A stretch of 64,000 nucleotides of DNA, from NCBI RefSeq assembly GCF_024345575.1, contig NZ_JAGQBJ010000004.1:124001-188000 (forward strand), in the 5' to 3' direction. A program made the position numbers and the translations under genes. A model generated the notes under the pieces. That model was not told where the DNA came from. It ran no database searches and saw only the letters and a list, made by a program, of their open reading frames with translations. The stretch's first letter is position 1. The number at the start of each line of letters is the position of its first letter. The DNA comes from Cyanobium sp. Morenito 9A2 (GTDB lineage Bacteria; Cyanobacteriota; Cyanobacteriia; PCC-6307; Cyanobiaceae). Shown in pieces: positions 27,437 to 36,458 of the stretch.

Positions 27437-30400
27437 TCAGAAGGGCCTCTCGCCCACATCCGTGCCGGGATGGACGGGCACAAAGGGCACACCCGTACCG
27501 GTGAAGCTGAAGTCGTTCAACTTCACCCGCACGCCACCCAGTCTCTCGTAGGGGCTGTAGTAAACGCTGAATTCGTAGGCGCGCCTCTGCCACTTGAGCT
27601 CCACATAAGACCCCGTTAGGTCGCCGTAATTGGCTGAGCGTCCGTCCACATTCACGCCGATGCCGCCGCTGAGCACGAGGGGGCCGTAAATCTGCTGACT
27701 GAGGCCGACGCCAATGGTGGCCAGATCCACGGCCCGATCGAAGCTGAAGGGGCTCAGGCCGTTGCGCAGGCTGCCGCCGCCGGTGATCGTGAGCTGGGTG
27801 TAATCGAGGAAGGGCTTGCTGAAGTGCCCCAGGGTCAAGGTGGGGCCGGCCGAGAGGCTCACCAGGTTCTGGTGCGCCCCGGTGCCGTAATAGGCCATGT
27901 TGACGGTCAGGTTGGTGTTGAAGGTGAGCCCGGGCACGATGGCTGTTCCCACATTGCGGTAAGCACCGGTGGCGGTGAGCGGCAGCGGCTTCCCTGTCCA
28001 GACCGGTAGGGAACTGTTGATGGCGATCACACCGCTGCCGCGCCAGAGGTCGGTGAAGTTGATGCTCTCAAACTGGTTGCTCTGGAAACTACCCACCCCC
28101 AGTCGCCAGATGTAGCTGCTGCTGAGGCGCCCCCAGTTGGGGAGGTTCCCCCGTTGTTCCAGGGAAACGCCATAGGCGGAATAAACATCCTGCTCCCCCA
28201 GGGAGCCGTTCCAGGTGCGGTAGCGGTAGGCTCCGAAGACCCGGGCTGTGCTGAGCCCAACCACCGGAAGGGCGATGGACCGGCTCAGGTCGCCCCAGCT
28301 GCGGGTGCCGTTGGCGAGATTCTTGGGGTTGAAGGTGGAGATGCTCAAGTTGGCATCGGCGGTGAATCCCAGAACGGGTCCCTTGTACGTGGCAACGAGT
28401 CCGAACAGATCGGAGAATTCGGCGGGCTGGCTGCTCGGTTCGGCACCGGCTGATTGGCCTGGGAGGACGTAACTGTCGGTGGTTCCAAGGCGAGCTCTCT
28501 GCCAGAGGAACTGGGGCTGAAGTGCGAGTTCTCCCTTGGAGCCGATCTTGATTGGCCTCAGCTGCCTGCCGACGAAGTTGCCGTCCCTGTCCTCACCGTC
28601 ATTGCCGAGCACCCAGCGGTTCTCCACCTCCTGTTTCTTCTGGATGCGCTGGTTGCGGCTGACCGGGATCGGAATCTGATCCTCAAGAATGAGCCGGTTG
28701 CGGTCTGCGCTCAGCAAGATGTCGCCGTTTGGCTCCTGCCGGGCCACAACGTTCTCTGCATCCAGCCAGGCCTGGACAGGGGTGAACGGATCGTTGGTCA
28801 TGCCGATGCGGTCGGCCTGCCAGCCATCGGGTGTGATCGTGAGCTTGGCGGCCTGGAAGCGCCAACGACCCACCGTCCCACTCACCAGTTTCTTGTTGTC
28901 GGCCGTGTTCTGGGTCTGGATCTGGGGAGGTCGAACGCCACCGAAGGAGACCTCGGTGTCCGATGCGGTGAAGAAGCTGTTGCTGCCGGTGCCGAAGCGG
29001 CGGCCGGCGGTGACACCTTGGCGCTGGGTGATGGAACCGATGCGCTGGTCGAGCTGCTCGATTGCCCGGGTGCGCGCCGCATTTTGTTCGCTGGGGGTGA
29101 GGGGCTTGGTGGCCTGGCCCGAGCCAGGAGCGCTTGGGGCGGTGCTGCTGCCTTGGGCGTTGCGAGGCGGGGAGGGCGCGCCACTGGGGGCAGGCCCCAT
29201 GGCCACCTGTTCCAGTGCTTCTGCCAGGGTGCGTACCCGCTGGCGATTGCCGCGATCGGGATCCGGGCAGCCCAGGGGAGGGGCCAGCGCCACCTGTAAC
29301 GGTTCGTTCTGTCCCGAATCACGGCCGAAGCGGTAGCGCAGGCCCAGCAGGTAGGCATTGCTGCCCTCGCTCACACCGCTGTAGAGGCCATAGGCGCCAG
29401 AGCGGTGGTGGATGCGTCCCACCACCGACCATTGGGGCGAGACGAGGGCCTCAATCTCGAAGCCCAGATAGTTCAGAAACTGGGTGAAGTTCTCTCGGTA
29501 GGTCTTCTCGTAGAGGCTGTTCTCAGACAGCAGGCTGACCCCCTGGACGAAGGCGACGCTGAGCCTGGGCAATAGCCAGGCCCGGATGCCGATCCCCGCA
29601 GTCAGTTCTGCGTAGGTCTGGCCCGGGTTCGTGGAGAAGGGCACCGCCTGGTTGAAGCCACCGCCGCGGTCGGGGTTGGCCCTGTGGCCCATCAAGGTGG
29701 AATCGAATTCGAGGGCGAAGGGTCCGGCTTTGTAGAGGCGGCGGTTGAGGCCAATCCCCAGCAGGTATTCCGGCCGCATGCGCCCCTGGAAGACGAAGGT
29801 CTGGCCAAAGTTGGTGTCGATGGCCTGGCCGGCCCAGAGGGTCGCTGCCCAGGGATAGGGGTGCCAGTTGGGCACCGGAGGCACCTTGGGCGGGCAGGCC
29901 ATCGGCTGCTCAGGGCCCAGGGGGAGGCTGGGGATGGCCTCCAGATCCAAATCCTGCTTCGACTGCTCCAGATCGAGGTAGCCGTAGACCTCTTCGGCCT
30001 CGCCGCGCTGGTCGTTGAGGTTGTAGCGCAGGCGGCTGGCCTGCAGGTATTGGTTGCCGCGCTGGAAGCGCACGGTGCCGCTGGCGTAGAGGGTGCCGCT
30101 GATCGCGTCGTACTCGATCCGATCGGCAAGGATGCGCCCCCCCGCCAGGAGGGCGCGTACCTTCCCCGTCGCCACTGCCCGGTTGAGCAGGGTGTCGAGG
30201 GACTGTTCGTTGGCAGTCAGTTGGATCTCGGCCGGAAAGGAGCCCGATGATGGGTCCGTGACGGCCACGGAGGGGCTGTTGGTTGGCCCGGCGGCTTTGG
30301 GCTGCTCCGCGCTGAGGACGGGTGGCAGAGGAGGCGGTGGCTCCTGGGGCAGTGATCCATCAGCCCCAGGAGCCACCGCGGATACACGGCCTGATGGCGG

Positions 30401-30556
30401 ACTTGGCGTTGAGCCCTGGGCCAGATCGTCGGAAAAGGGGGCGTCTGCGGAATCTCCGCCCAGAGTCTCCGCCCGGACGCCAATGGTGAATCCGACGCAG
30501 GCAACGGTTCCCAGCAGGCCCAGAGCCAACCCAGCTGGAAGACGATCGATCACCAA
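27437..30556 (-). CDS. DUF3769 family outer-membrane protein (OstA/LptD-like)
   Basis: The protein has 1,039 residues: a signal-like N-terminus (about 1-29, ending V-R-A), a Pro-rich linker to about residue 100, an OstA-like segment (I-L-A-D-R-I-E-Y-D-A-I-S-G-T-L-Y-A-S-G-T near 143) and a long C-terminal region of amphipathic strands with alternating aromatic residues and an aromatic-rich end, as in outer-membrane beta-barrels. This matches DUF3769, considered a cyanobacterial LptD-like protein. LPS export is inferred from homology. It is downstream of psbI on the same strand. Confidence 0.8.
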   Translation of the reverse strand: MVIDRLPAGLALGLLGTVACVGFTIGVRAETLGGDSADAPFSDDLAQGSTPSPPSGRVSAVAPGADGSLPQEPPPPLPPVLSAEQPKAAGPTNSPSVAVTDPSSGSFPAEIQLTANEQSLDTLLNRAVATGKVRALLAGGRILADRIEYDAISGTLYASGTVRFQRGNQYLQASRLRYNLNDQRGEAEEVYGYLDLEQSKQDLDLEAIPSLPLGPEQPMACPPKVPPVPNWHPYPWAATLWAGQAIDTNFGQTFVFQGRMRPEYLLGIGLNRRLYKAGPFALEFDSTLMGHRANPDRGGGFNQAVPFSTNPGQTYAELTAGIGIRAWLLPRLSVAFVQGVSLLSENSLYEKTYRENFTQFLNYLGFEIEALVSPQWSVVGRIHHRSGAYGLYSGVSEGSNAYLLGLRYRFGRDSGQNEPLQVALAPPLGCPDPDRGNRQRVRTLAEALEQVAMGPAPSGAPSPPRNAQGSSTAPSAPGSGQATKPLTPSEQNAARTRAIEQLDQRIGSITQRQGVTAGRRFGTGSNSFFTASDTEVSFGGVRPPQIQTQNTADNKKLVSGTVGRWRFQAAKLTITPDGWQADRIGMTNDPFTPVQAWLDAENVVARQEPNGDILLSADRNRLILEDQIPIPVSRNQRIQKKQEVENRWVLGNDGEDRDGNFVGRQLRPIKIGSKGELALQPQFLWQRARLGTTDSYVLPGQSAGAEPSSQPAEFSDLFGLVATYKGPVLGFTADANLSISTFNPKNLANGTRSWGDLSRSIALPVVGLSTARVFGAYRYRTWNGSLGEQDVYSAYGVSLEQRGNLPNWGRLSSSYIWRLGVGSFQSNQFESINFTDLWRGSGVIAINSSLPVWTGKPLPLTATGAYRNVGTAIVPGLTFNTNLTVNMAYYGTGAHQNLVSLSAGPTLTLGHFSKPFLDYTQLTITGGGSLRNGLSPFSFDRAVDLATIGVGLSQQIYGPLVLSGGIGVNVDGRSANYGDLTGSYVELKWQRRAYEFSVYYSPYERLGGVRVKLNDFSFTGTGVPFVPVHPGTDVGERPF

Positions 30557-30674
30557 GTCTGCCGAAGCGGGGCTGATCCTCCCATGGGGGTGATGGGCGT
30601 CAGGGCGGGCAGGGGTGAGTGATCAGACCGGCCCAGGGTGGCTGCCGAAGGGCCCAACAGCTGAGCCGCTTCGT

Positions 30675-30794
30675 TCAGTCTTCGAGGTCCTTGCGGCTTG
30701 GGGTGCGGCTGGGATCGCTGGCCAAAAAGCCGAACACGAAGATGCCGATGAAGAAGAAGACAACGGAGTAAACCGAAACCTTGAGGGCGAGCAT
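30675..30794 (-). CDS. psbI: Photosystem II reaction centre protein PsbI
   Basis: This 39-residue gene was found by translating the short gap. It begins M-L-A-L-K-V-S-V-Y, has a single hydrophobic span rich in V, F and I, then [19 protein letters not shown]. This is the PsbI pattern (membrane span, F-G-F-L-S-S-D-P, basic then acidic tail). PsbI binds next to D1 and CP43 in PSII assembly. ATG is at 30794 and TGA at 30675-30677. Confidence 0.96.
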   Translation of the reverse strand: MLALKVSVYSVVFFFIGIFVFGFLASDPSRTPSRKDLED

Positions 30795-30894
30795 GGTCCG
30801 TCCGGCGGGTGACAGGGAGTGACAGGAGCCCGGTGGGCCCGGAACGACCCTGAGGCAGCGGCATCATCCTATGGGTCACCGATGACGATCAACG

Positions 30895-33800
30895 ATGGCG
30901 GAGGGCCTCCAGGCGGTGCTTCGCCCTTGGATTGAAACGTTTCGGTCTCGATCCAGCCGGGATCTTCACCCCCACTGGCGGATTCAGCGCCCCGACGGCC
31001 TCGGTCCGCTGGCCCTCGACGACCCCTGGGGCTCGAAGCACCGGCCCGACTGGTTCGAGCGGGGCCTGATCATCTGGCCCCGCGGCGGCCAGACGCTTCA
31101 ACTGGCCCAAACCCTCGTCTGCCCCCAGAGCTGGCGGGCCTGGGGGCAGCTGCGAGCCAGGCTGGCCCTGCGTTGGTGGGCCGAGGCGGCGGAGCTGCGG
31201 GCGGATGGGGAGACCGTGCACCGAGGTGATCTCTTCGACACCGCCTGCCGCTGGCCCCTTCCCGAGCGCTGGTGGGCCGGCAAGCCGTTGGAGCTGGAGC
31301 TCAGCCTGCGCAGCCCCCTCCATGACGATGGCGCCCTCCTCCTCAGCCGGCTCGAGCTTGAGCCCTGCGAATCGGGCGATCCGCAGGGGGTGCTGCTGGC
31401 CCCAACCCTGGAATTATTGACGCTGCGGGATGGGGGCCAACCTTTCGAAGCGCAGCTCTGCGAAGGGCTGGCGGCCCTCGATCCCTCCTCCCCGGTGGCG
31501 CCTGTGGCGGCCACTGGGTTGCTGGCTGCACTGGCTGATGACACCGGCCGTCCACCCGTTGTTGTGCCGGGCTTTCACGTGCTCGGGCATGCCCATCTTG
31601 ATCTCGCCTGGCTTTGGCCGGTGGCTGACACGTGGCTGGCGGCGGAGCGCACCTTCCGCTCCGCCCTGGAGCTGATGGAGCGCCACCCGCAGCTTCATTT
31701 CGGCCACTCCACGCCTGCCCTTTACGCCTGGCTGGAGCGGCACCGACCTGACCTGTTCGCCGCCATTCGCTCGGCGATGCGCGCGGGCCGCTGGGAGCCG
31801 ATCAACGGCCCTTGGGTGGAAAACGACTGCGTGCTGATCAGCACCGCCTCCCTCTTACGGCAGTTCGAGGAGGGTCAGGCCTTCAGCCGCTCTCGGTTCC
31901 CCGAGTGGGAGGCCAGCCTGGCCTGGCTTCCCGACAGTTTTGGCTTCGCCGCTGGCCTGCCCGCCGTGGCCGCTGCCACCGGGGTGCGTTGGTTCTGCAC
32001 CCACAAGCTGGCCTGGAACGCCACCAACCCCTTCCCTCACCGACTCTTTCGCTGGCGCAGCCCCTGCGGCGCTGAGGTGCTCGCCCTGATGACGGCGCCG
32101 ATCGGCACTGATGGCGACCCGGTGGCGATGGAGCGCTACCGCCAGGAGTGGCGCCGGGGCACCGGTCTGGAAACAGCCCTCTGGCTGCCAGGGGTAGGGG
32201 ACCACGGCGGCGGGCCCACCGCCGAGATGCTCGAGCAGCTGGAGCTCTGGCAGCGGCAGCCCCTGGCGGCGACCCAGCGCCACGGCAGCCTGCGCACCTA
32301 CCTGGGGGAGCTCGAGCCCCACCGCGAGCGGCTGCCGATCTGGCGCGATGAGCTCTACCTGGAACTTCACCGGGGCATTGCCACCAGTCGCCCCGATCAG
32401 AAGCGCCACAACCGCAGCCTGGAACGGCTGCTGCGGGAAGCTGAGCTGGCGGAGGCACTGTCGGTGTCGAGCTCCATCGCTGGGACCGCCGAAGGCGTAG
32501 ATCTCACCGACGCCTGGCACACGCTGCTGTTCCAGCAGTTCCACGACATCCTTCCGGGCACGGCCGTGCCGGAGGTGTTTGAGCAGGCCGAGCCCCAGTG
32601 GCGCCAGGCCAGGCGCCAGGCGCGACGCCGACGGGATCAGGCCCTCGGGGAGTGGTTGGCACCCTGGCCCCGACCCATGTCGAATGCCTGGTGGTTGGTG
32701 CAACTGCAGGCCCTTGATGCCGCGCCGCTCACCGTCCGGCTGCCCCGGGGCGACTGGCGCCGGGCCGATGGATCGCCCCTGCCGCGGCAGCCGGCCAGCT
32801 CCGGTGGCGACTGGGTGCAGCTGAGCGGGCCCCGGGGGGTGGCGGCGCTGGTCCTGGAGCGCCGGCCCCTGACCAGCGGCCAGGACGAGCGAGGCGACGT
32901 TCCGGCGGCCATCGACGCTCCGGTGATCAGCCGTTCCAGCGGCATGGGGGGGCGCCACTGGCTGGGCAACGGCCTGGTGTCCGCCCAGGTGGGGCCCGAT
33001 GGGGTGGAGCAACTCTGGAACCAGCGGGGGATGGCCCAGTTGGAGGGGCCGCTGGAGTGGCGCCGCTGGGGCGATCGGGGTGCCTTCTGGGACGCCTGGG
33101 ATCTGGCCGATGACTACCGCGCCCATCCCTTGCCGCTGCACTGGGATGGCCCCCCGGAGCCCCTGGAGCAGGGGCCTCTCTGTGCGGGTTTCCGCTGGCG
33201 GGGGCGCTGCGGCACCAGTGCCCTGCGGCTGGAGCTGCGCTTGCGGGCCGGTTGCCCCTGGGTGGAGTTGATCCTGGCGGTGGACTGGCGCCAGACCCAT
33301 GAGTTGCTACGCCTGGAGGTGCCCCTGGCCCAGCGGGCCGTGCGCTGGGCATCAGATACCAGTGGTGGCCTGATCGAGCGGCCCGCCGAGGCCCATACGG
33401 CCCGTGAGCGCAGTCGCTGGGAGCTGCCGGCGATCAGCTGGCTCGCAAGCCAGTCCGTCGATGCGGGCGGTCTGGCGCTGCTGCTCGATGGTCCCCAGGG
33501 GGTGTCGGCCACGGCGGAGCGGCTGGGGGTGTCGCTGCTGCGGGGGCCCACCTGGCCCGACCCGGGCGCCGATCGGGGCCATCAGCGGTTGCGACTGGCG
33601 CTGCTGCCGCTGGTGGCGGGCTGGCGCGCGGGGGCGGTGCCGCAGCAGGCGGTGCGATTCCGTGCACCGATCTGGCTGAGGCCTGCCCCTGGACCGGCCG
33701 GCTCGGTTGCTTCAGCGGACTCGGCACAAGCGTTGAAAGGAACTCAACGGTCAGAGTCGCCGTCCGCTCCGTGGGAAGGCTTGCATCTGGGCCATCCCGA

Positions 33801-34011
33801 TCTGCAGTTGCTGGGGCTCAAGCAGGAGACCGCTCCGGAGAAGGAGCCGGTGCTGCTGCTCAGCGTTCAGAATCTGGGCCCCTGCCGCCGCTGGCTGCAG
33901 TTGCCTCGGGGCTGGAGGGTGCTGGAGCGGATGGGGCCGGCCGGCGATGGGTCCCTGGTGCGCCCCTGGCAGTTGGCCCGTTGGCGGATCTGCTGCGAGG
34001 GCTCACGCTGA
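30895..34011 (+). CDS. GH38 alpha-mannosidase
   Basis: The protein has 1,038 residues. The zinc-binding G-H-A-H-L-D motif places H232, H234 and D236 at the expected GH38 N-terminal position. The catalytic region W-L-P-D-S-F-G-F lies near residue 345, and H-D-I-L-P-G-T near 550 gives the later metal-site His. The C-terminal half is the beta-rich GH38 domain. Predicted activity is release of alpha-mannose from glycans, either storage, envelope or scavenged; there is no signal peptide, so it should act in the cytoplasm. The N-terminal 200 residues are beta-rich. It sits between psbI and psbN, on the opposite strand to both. Confidence 0.88.
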   Translation: MAEGLQAVLRPWIETFRSRSSRDLHPHWRIQRPDGLGPLALDDPWGSKHRPDWFERGLIIWPRGGQTLQLAQTLVCPQSWRAWGQLRARLALRWWAEAAELRADGETVHRGDLFDTACRWPLPERWWAGKPLELELSLRSPLHDDGALLLSRLELEPCESGDPQGVLLAPTLELLTLRDGGQPFEAQLCEGLAALDPSSPVAPVAATGLLAALADDTGRPPVVVPGFHVLGHAHLDLAWLWPVADTWLAAERTFRSALELMERHPQLHFGHSTPALYAWLERHRPDLFAAIRSAMRAGRWEPINGPWVENDCVLISTASLLRQFEEGQAFSRSRFPEWEASLAWLPDSFGFAAGLPAVAAATGVRWFCTHKLAWNATNPFPHRLFRWRSPCGAEVLALMTAPIGTDGDPVAMERYRQEWRRGTGLETALWLPGVGDHGGGPTAEMLEQLELWQRQPLAATQRHGSLRTYLGELEPHRERLPIWRDELYLELHRGIATSRPDQKRHNRSLERLLREAELAEALSVSSSIAGTAEGVDLTDAWHTLLFQQFHDILPGTAVPEVFEQAEPQWRQARRQARRRRDQALGEWLAPWPRPMSNAWWLVQLQALDAAPLTVRLPRGDWRRADGSPLPRQPASSGGDWVQLSGPRGVAALVLERRPLTSGQDERGDVPAAIDAPVISRSSGMGGRHWLGNGLVSAQVGPDGVEQLWNQRGMAQLEGPLEWRRWGDRGAFWDAWDLADDYRAHPLPLHWDGPPEPLEQGPLCAGFRWRGRCGTSALRLELRLRAGCPWVELILAVDWRQTHELLRLEVPLAQRAVRWASDTSGGLIERPAEAHTARERSRWELPAISWLASQSVDAGGLALLLDGPQGVSATAERLGVSLLRGPTWPDPGADRGHQRLRLALLPLVAGWRAGAVPQQAVRFRAPIWLRPAPGPAGSVASADSAQALKGTQRSESPSAPWEGLHLGHPDLQLLGLKQETAPEKEPVLLLSVQNLGPCRRWLQLPRGWRVLERMGPAGDGSLVRPWQLARWRICCEGSR

Positions 34012-34036
34012 TCGCCCCAGAGCGCCTGCGCCACGC

Positions 34037-34174
34037 TCAGTCGTCGTGGTCGTCGAAGGGATCGGTGAGGCCCTTTGAGGGCGGGCCGAAGGCTGTGTAG
34101 AGACCGAATCCGGTGAGGCCGAGCAGCACCGCCAGAACGGCGAGGGCGATCGGAATGGCAGGGGAACTTTCCAT
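34037..34174 (-). CDS. psbN: PsbN protein (photosystem II assembly)
   Basis: This 45-residue gene starts M-E-S-S-P-A, has one membrane span, then G-F-G-L-Y-T-A-F-G-P-P-S-K-G-L-T-D-P-F and an acidic end. The G-L-Y-x-x-F-G-P-P-S-K block identifies PsbN, which is needed for PSII assembly and repair although it is not a subunit. It is divergent from psbH across a 132-base gap, as in most cyanobacteria. Confidence 0.96.
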   Translation of the reverse strand: MESSPAIPIALAVLAVLLGLTGFGLYTAFGPPSKGLTDPFDDHDD

Positions 34175-34306
34175 GGCTGGGGTCGGGTTCAAGGGAGCGG
34201 GCAGCGGGGTGGCGTTCCGTCACAAGTCCCGGCAGCGACCACCCCCCCGGTGGCATGACCCTTACAGTACCCAGATAGATCCCCTGACAGAGAGGACAGA
34301 ACCTCT

Positions 34307-34507
34307 ATGGCCCAACGCACTCGCCTGGGAGATCTCCTCCGCCCCTTGAATTCCGAGTACGGCAAGGTCGTGCCCGGCTGGGGAACCACCCCAGTCATGG
34401 GTGTGTTCATGCTCCTGTTCTTCGTCTTTCTGCTCGTGATCCTGCAGGTGTACAACAAGTCGCTGCTGCTCGACGGCATCACTGTGAACTGGAACCCCCT
34501 GGGCTGA
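34307..34507 (+). CDS. psbH: Photosystem II protein PsbH
   Basis: The 66-residue single-span PSII subunit has [19 protein letters not shown] at the stromal side, a membrane helix rich in F, L and V, and an end of [13 protein letters not shown]. This is the PsbH consensus. A possible -10 (TACAGT, 34263-34268) lies upstream. tatA follows after 18 bases and may be cotranscribed. Confidence 0.97.
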   Translation: MAQRTRLGDLLRPLNSEYGKVVPGWGTTPVMGVFMLLFFVFLLVILQVYNKSLLLDGITVNWNPLG

Positions 34508-34525
34508 CGCCCGGCCCTTCACCCC

Positions 34526-34981
34526 ATGAACATCTTCGGGATCGGCCTGCCGGAATTGGCGGTGATCGCCGCCATCGGGCTGTTGGTGTTCGGTCCCAAG
34601 CGCCTGCCCGAGCTGGGCAAGACCCTGGGACGCACCTTGAGGGGTTTCCAGTCGGCCTCAAGTGAATTCGAACAGGAGTTCCGCCGCGCCATCGACACTG
34701 AGACCGTTTCAGCGGTTTCTCTGTCTGCAGAAACCCTTGCCGCCGAAACGCTTGCCCTTGCTGAGGAGACGGCTGCCGCCGATGCCCTAAGTGAAGGTCC
34801 AGCCATGAACGCTTCGGAAACGGATGCGCCCTTTGCGGATGGCCTCCGGCCAGGACCTCGAGCTCAAGAGCTCTCCAGTGCGCCACCGGCGAGCGCTGAT
34901 TTCCGTCCCAACCATACGTCTGGATCCGATGATGTCAGTGTCGCCTCGAGGGAGGGATCCGCTCCCAGCCCAGGGAACTGA
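34526..34981 (+). CDS. tatA: TatA/E-family twin-arginine translocase subunit
   Basis: The protein has 151 residues. The N-terminal hydrophobic helix (about 1-20) is followed by the F-G-P-K-R-L-P-E-L-G-K hinge and an amphipathic helix (to about 52), which is the Tat A/B/E core. The remaining 100 residues are acidic, Ala/Ser/Pro-rich and probably disordered. It forms the pore of the Tat export system for folded proteins to the lumen or periplasm. It lies 18 bases after psbH. Confidence 0.9.
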   Translation: MNIFGIGLPELAVIAAIGLLVFGPKRLPELGKTLGRTLRGFQSASSEFEQEFRRAIDTETVSAVSLSAETLAAETLALAEETAAADALSEGPAMNASETDAPFADGLRPGPRAQELSSAPPASADFRPNHTSGSDDVSVASREGSAPSPGN

Positions 34982-35092
34982 TGGTTCCTGGGCTTTTCTG
35001 CCCCGCTGGACACGCCGCCGCCGGCGGGTTCCATCCCTTCCGAGCCTCGACTGCTGGCGTGCTGTTGCCGGGTGACCCCGGTGCGGCGCTGA

Positions 35093-35761
35093 GTGTCCCA
35101 TTCGCCCATGGCACCCGTGCCCCTTGCGCCGCTCCAGCTGCTCGTTGGACTCGGTAACCCTGGCTCCGACTACGAAGCCACCCGCCACAACGTCGGGTTC
35201 ATGGCGCTTGAGCGGTTGGCGGCCCAGGCCGGGGTGCGCTTTCGCACCCAGGCCAAGCTCCATGGCCAGTTGGCTGATCTGCCCCAGGGCTCCGCTCGCC
35301 TGCGGTTGCTGATGCCCCAGACCTACATGAACGAGAGCGGTCGCTCGATCCGGGCCGCCCTCGACTGGTTCCACCTTCGGCCCAGCCAGGTGCTGTTGAT
35401 CGTCGATGACATGGACCTCCCCCTGGGGCGCCTGCGCCTGCGGGCCTCCGGTGGCGCCGGGGGCCATAACGGTCTGCGCAGCGCCATCGCCCACCTCGGC
35501 ACCCAGGACTTTCCGCGTCTTCGCATCGGCATCGGCGCCCCGGCCCTTAATCCCGAAGAACGCCGGGCGCGCACCGTCTCCCATGTGCTCGGTCGCTTCA
35601 CAGCCGCTGAGCAGCCGCTGGTGGGCGCCGTGCTCGAAGAGGTGCTGGTGGGGCTGACGTTGATGCAGCGCCTGGGGCTGGAGCGGGCGGCCACCCGCCT
35701 GAACAGTTATCAGGGGGCGGCGAGTGGCAATCTGAGACAGGAGTCGCCCCCACCGCGCTGA
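35093..35761 (+). CDS. pth: Peptidyl-tRNA hydrolase
   Basis: The enzyme frees stalled peptidyl-tRNA. Key blocks: L-V-G-L-G-N-P-G-S-D-Y-E-A-T-R-H-N-V-G (with the catalytic His in R-H-N), L-M-P-Q-T-Y-M-N-E-S-G near 80, D-D-M-D-L-P-L-G near 103 (catalytic Asp), and G-G-A-G-G-H-N-G-L-R-S near 120. The length is about 220 residues. The start is GTG at 35093 or, equally plausible, ATG at 35108, nearer the family N-terminus. Confidence 0.96.
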   Translation: MSHSPMAPVPLAPLQLLVGLGNPGSDYEATRHNVGFMALERLAAQAGVRFRTQAKLHGQLADLPQGSARLRLLMPQTYMNESGRSIRAALDWFHLRPSQVLLIVDDMDLPLGRLRLRASGGAGGHNGLRSAIAHLGTQDFPRLRIGIGAPALNPEERRARTVSHVLGRFTAAEQPLVGAVLEEVLVGLTLMQRLGLERAATRLNSYQGAASGNLRQESPPPR

Positions 35762-35793
35762 GCCGTCTTCCCACCACCACTGCGGAGCTTCGT

Positions 35794-36015
35794 GTGCTGC
35801 ACCAGAGCTTCAGCCGCCGGCTGCTCGAGGGGGAGGTCAGCGCCGGTGGCTTCCACTGGACTTTCAGCTGGGCCTTCGATCGCGGGGAGCTCAGCGTCGA
35901 GCCCTCCCTGGGGCGGGCCTTGATCCAGGACGCCCTGTTGCGTTTCCTGCTGCAGGCGGACTACCAGCTTGAGCCTGGGGGCGATTACGCCTTCACCGTG
36001 CGGGCTCGCTTCTAA
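35794..36015 (+). CDS. DUF3146 family protein
   Basis: The protein has 73 residues from GTG 35794. The pattern F-L-L-Q-A-D-Y-Q-L-E-P-G-G-D-Y-A-F-T-V-R-A at the end and L-S-V-E-P-S-L-G-R-A-L near the middle agree with DUF3146, a short cyanobacterial family. The frame upstream also reads like family sequence (L-P-T-T-T-A-E-L-R-V), with no ATG, GTG or TTG in it until well inside pth; a CTG at 35758 is the only nearby candidate, so the true start may be non-standard. Confidence 0.75.
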   Translation: MLHQSFSRRLLEGEVSAGGFHWTFSWAFDRGELSVEPSLGRALIQDALLRFLLQADYQLEPGGDYAFTVRARF

Positions 36016-36458
36016 CGGAGCCGCTCCAGCGGGCGACCCAAATGACGCTCCAGCAGCAGTTGGGCCGCCACGTCGTCCCAGTCCCGGGGCGGTAGGCGCA
36101 GACCCTCCGGCAGCAGGCGCCGCCAGCCGCGGGGCGGTTCCAGTTGCCAAAAGCGTTGGCGTGCCGCCTGGGTGCTCCCCCGCTCATCGATCAGGATCAC
36201 GGGCGCCAGGGCACCCAGCCGCTGCCTCCAGGCGCCACTGCCGGTGCCGTTGCCCAGCAGCACCGCCGCCAGTGGATCCTCGGCCTGCCAGTGCTGCAGC
36301 CGCTGCCAGCACTCCTCCGGTGAAACCACCAGAGCCTCGATCACCCGCCGCCGGAGGGGATCGCTGCGCACCAGACCGCACTTGCAGCGGCCGGGGTCGA
36401 GCGCGGCAAGCGGCCCGGCTGTGGCCATGGCCAGGGGCGCCGTTGCTGCCGGGTTCAT
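36012..36458 (-). CDS. YqgF/RuvX-like RNase H-fold nuclease
   Basis: The protein has 148 residues. An N-terminal L-A-A-L-D-P-G-R-C-K-C-G-L-V places a metal-binding Asp after a beta-strand as in YqgF. A later L-I-D-E-R-G-S-T and C-terminal R-D-W-D-D-V-A-A-Q-L-L-L-E-R-H supply the further acidic residues. The family includes pre-16S rRNA processing and Holliday-junction resolvase-like nucleases. ATG at 36458 overlaps the stop of the upstream DUF3084 gene (ATGA), so the two are an operon. It converges on DUF3146 with a 4-base overlap. Confidence 0.75.
   Translation of the reverse strand: MNPAATAPLAMATAGPLAALDPGRCKCGLVRSDPLRRRVIEALVVSPEECWQRLQHWQAEDPLAAVLLGNGTGSGAWRQRLGALAPVILIDERGSTQAARQRFWQLEPPRGWRRLLPEGLRLPPRDWDDVAAQLLLERHLGRPLERLR

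Noticed and set aside
31855-33300. 481-codon minus-strand frame
   Set aside because: It is antisense to the GH38 mannosidase, whose zinc and catalytic motifs are on the plus strand.
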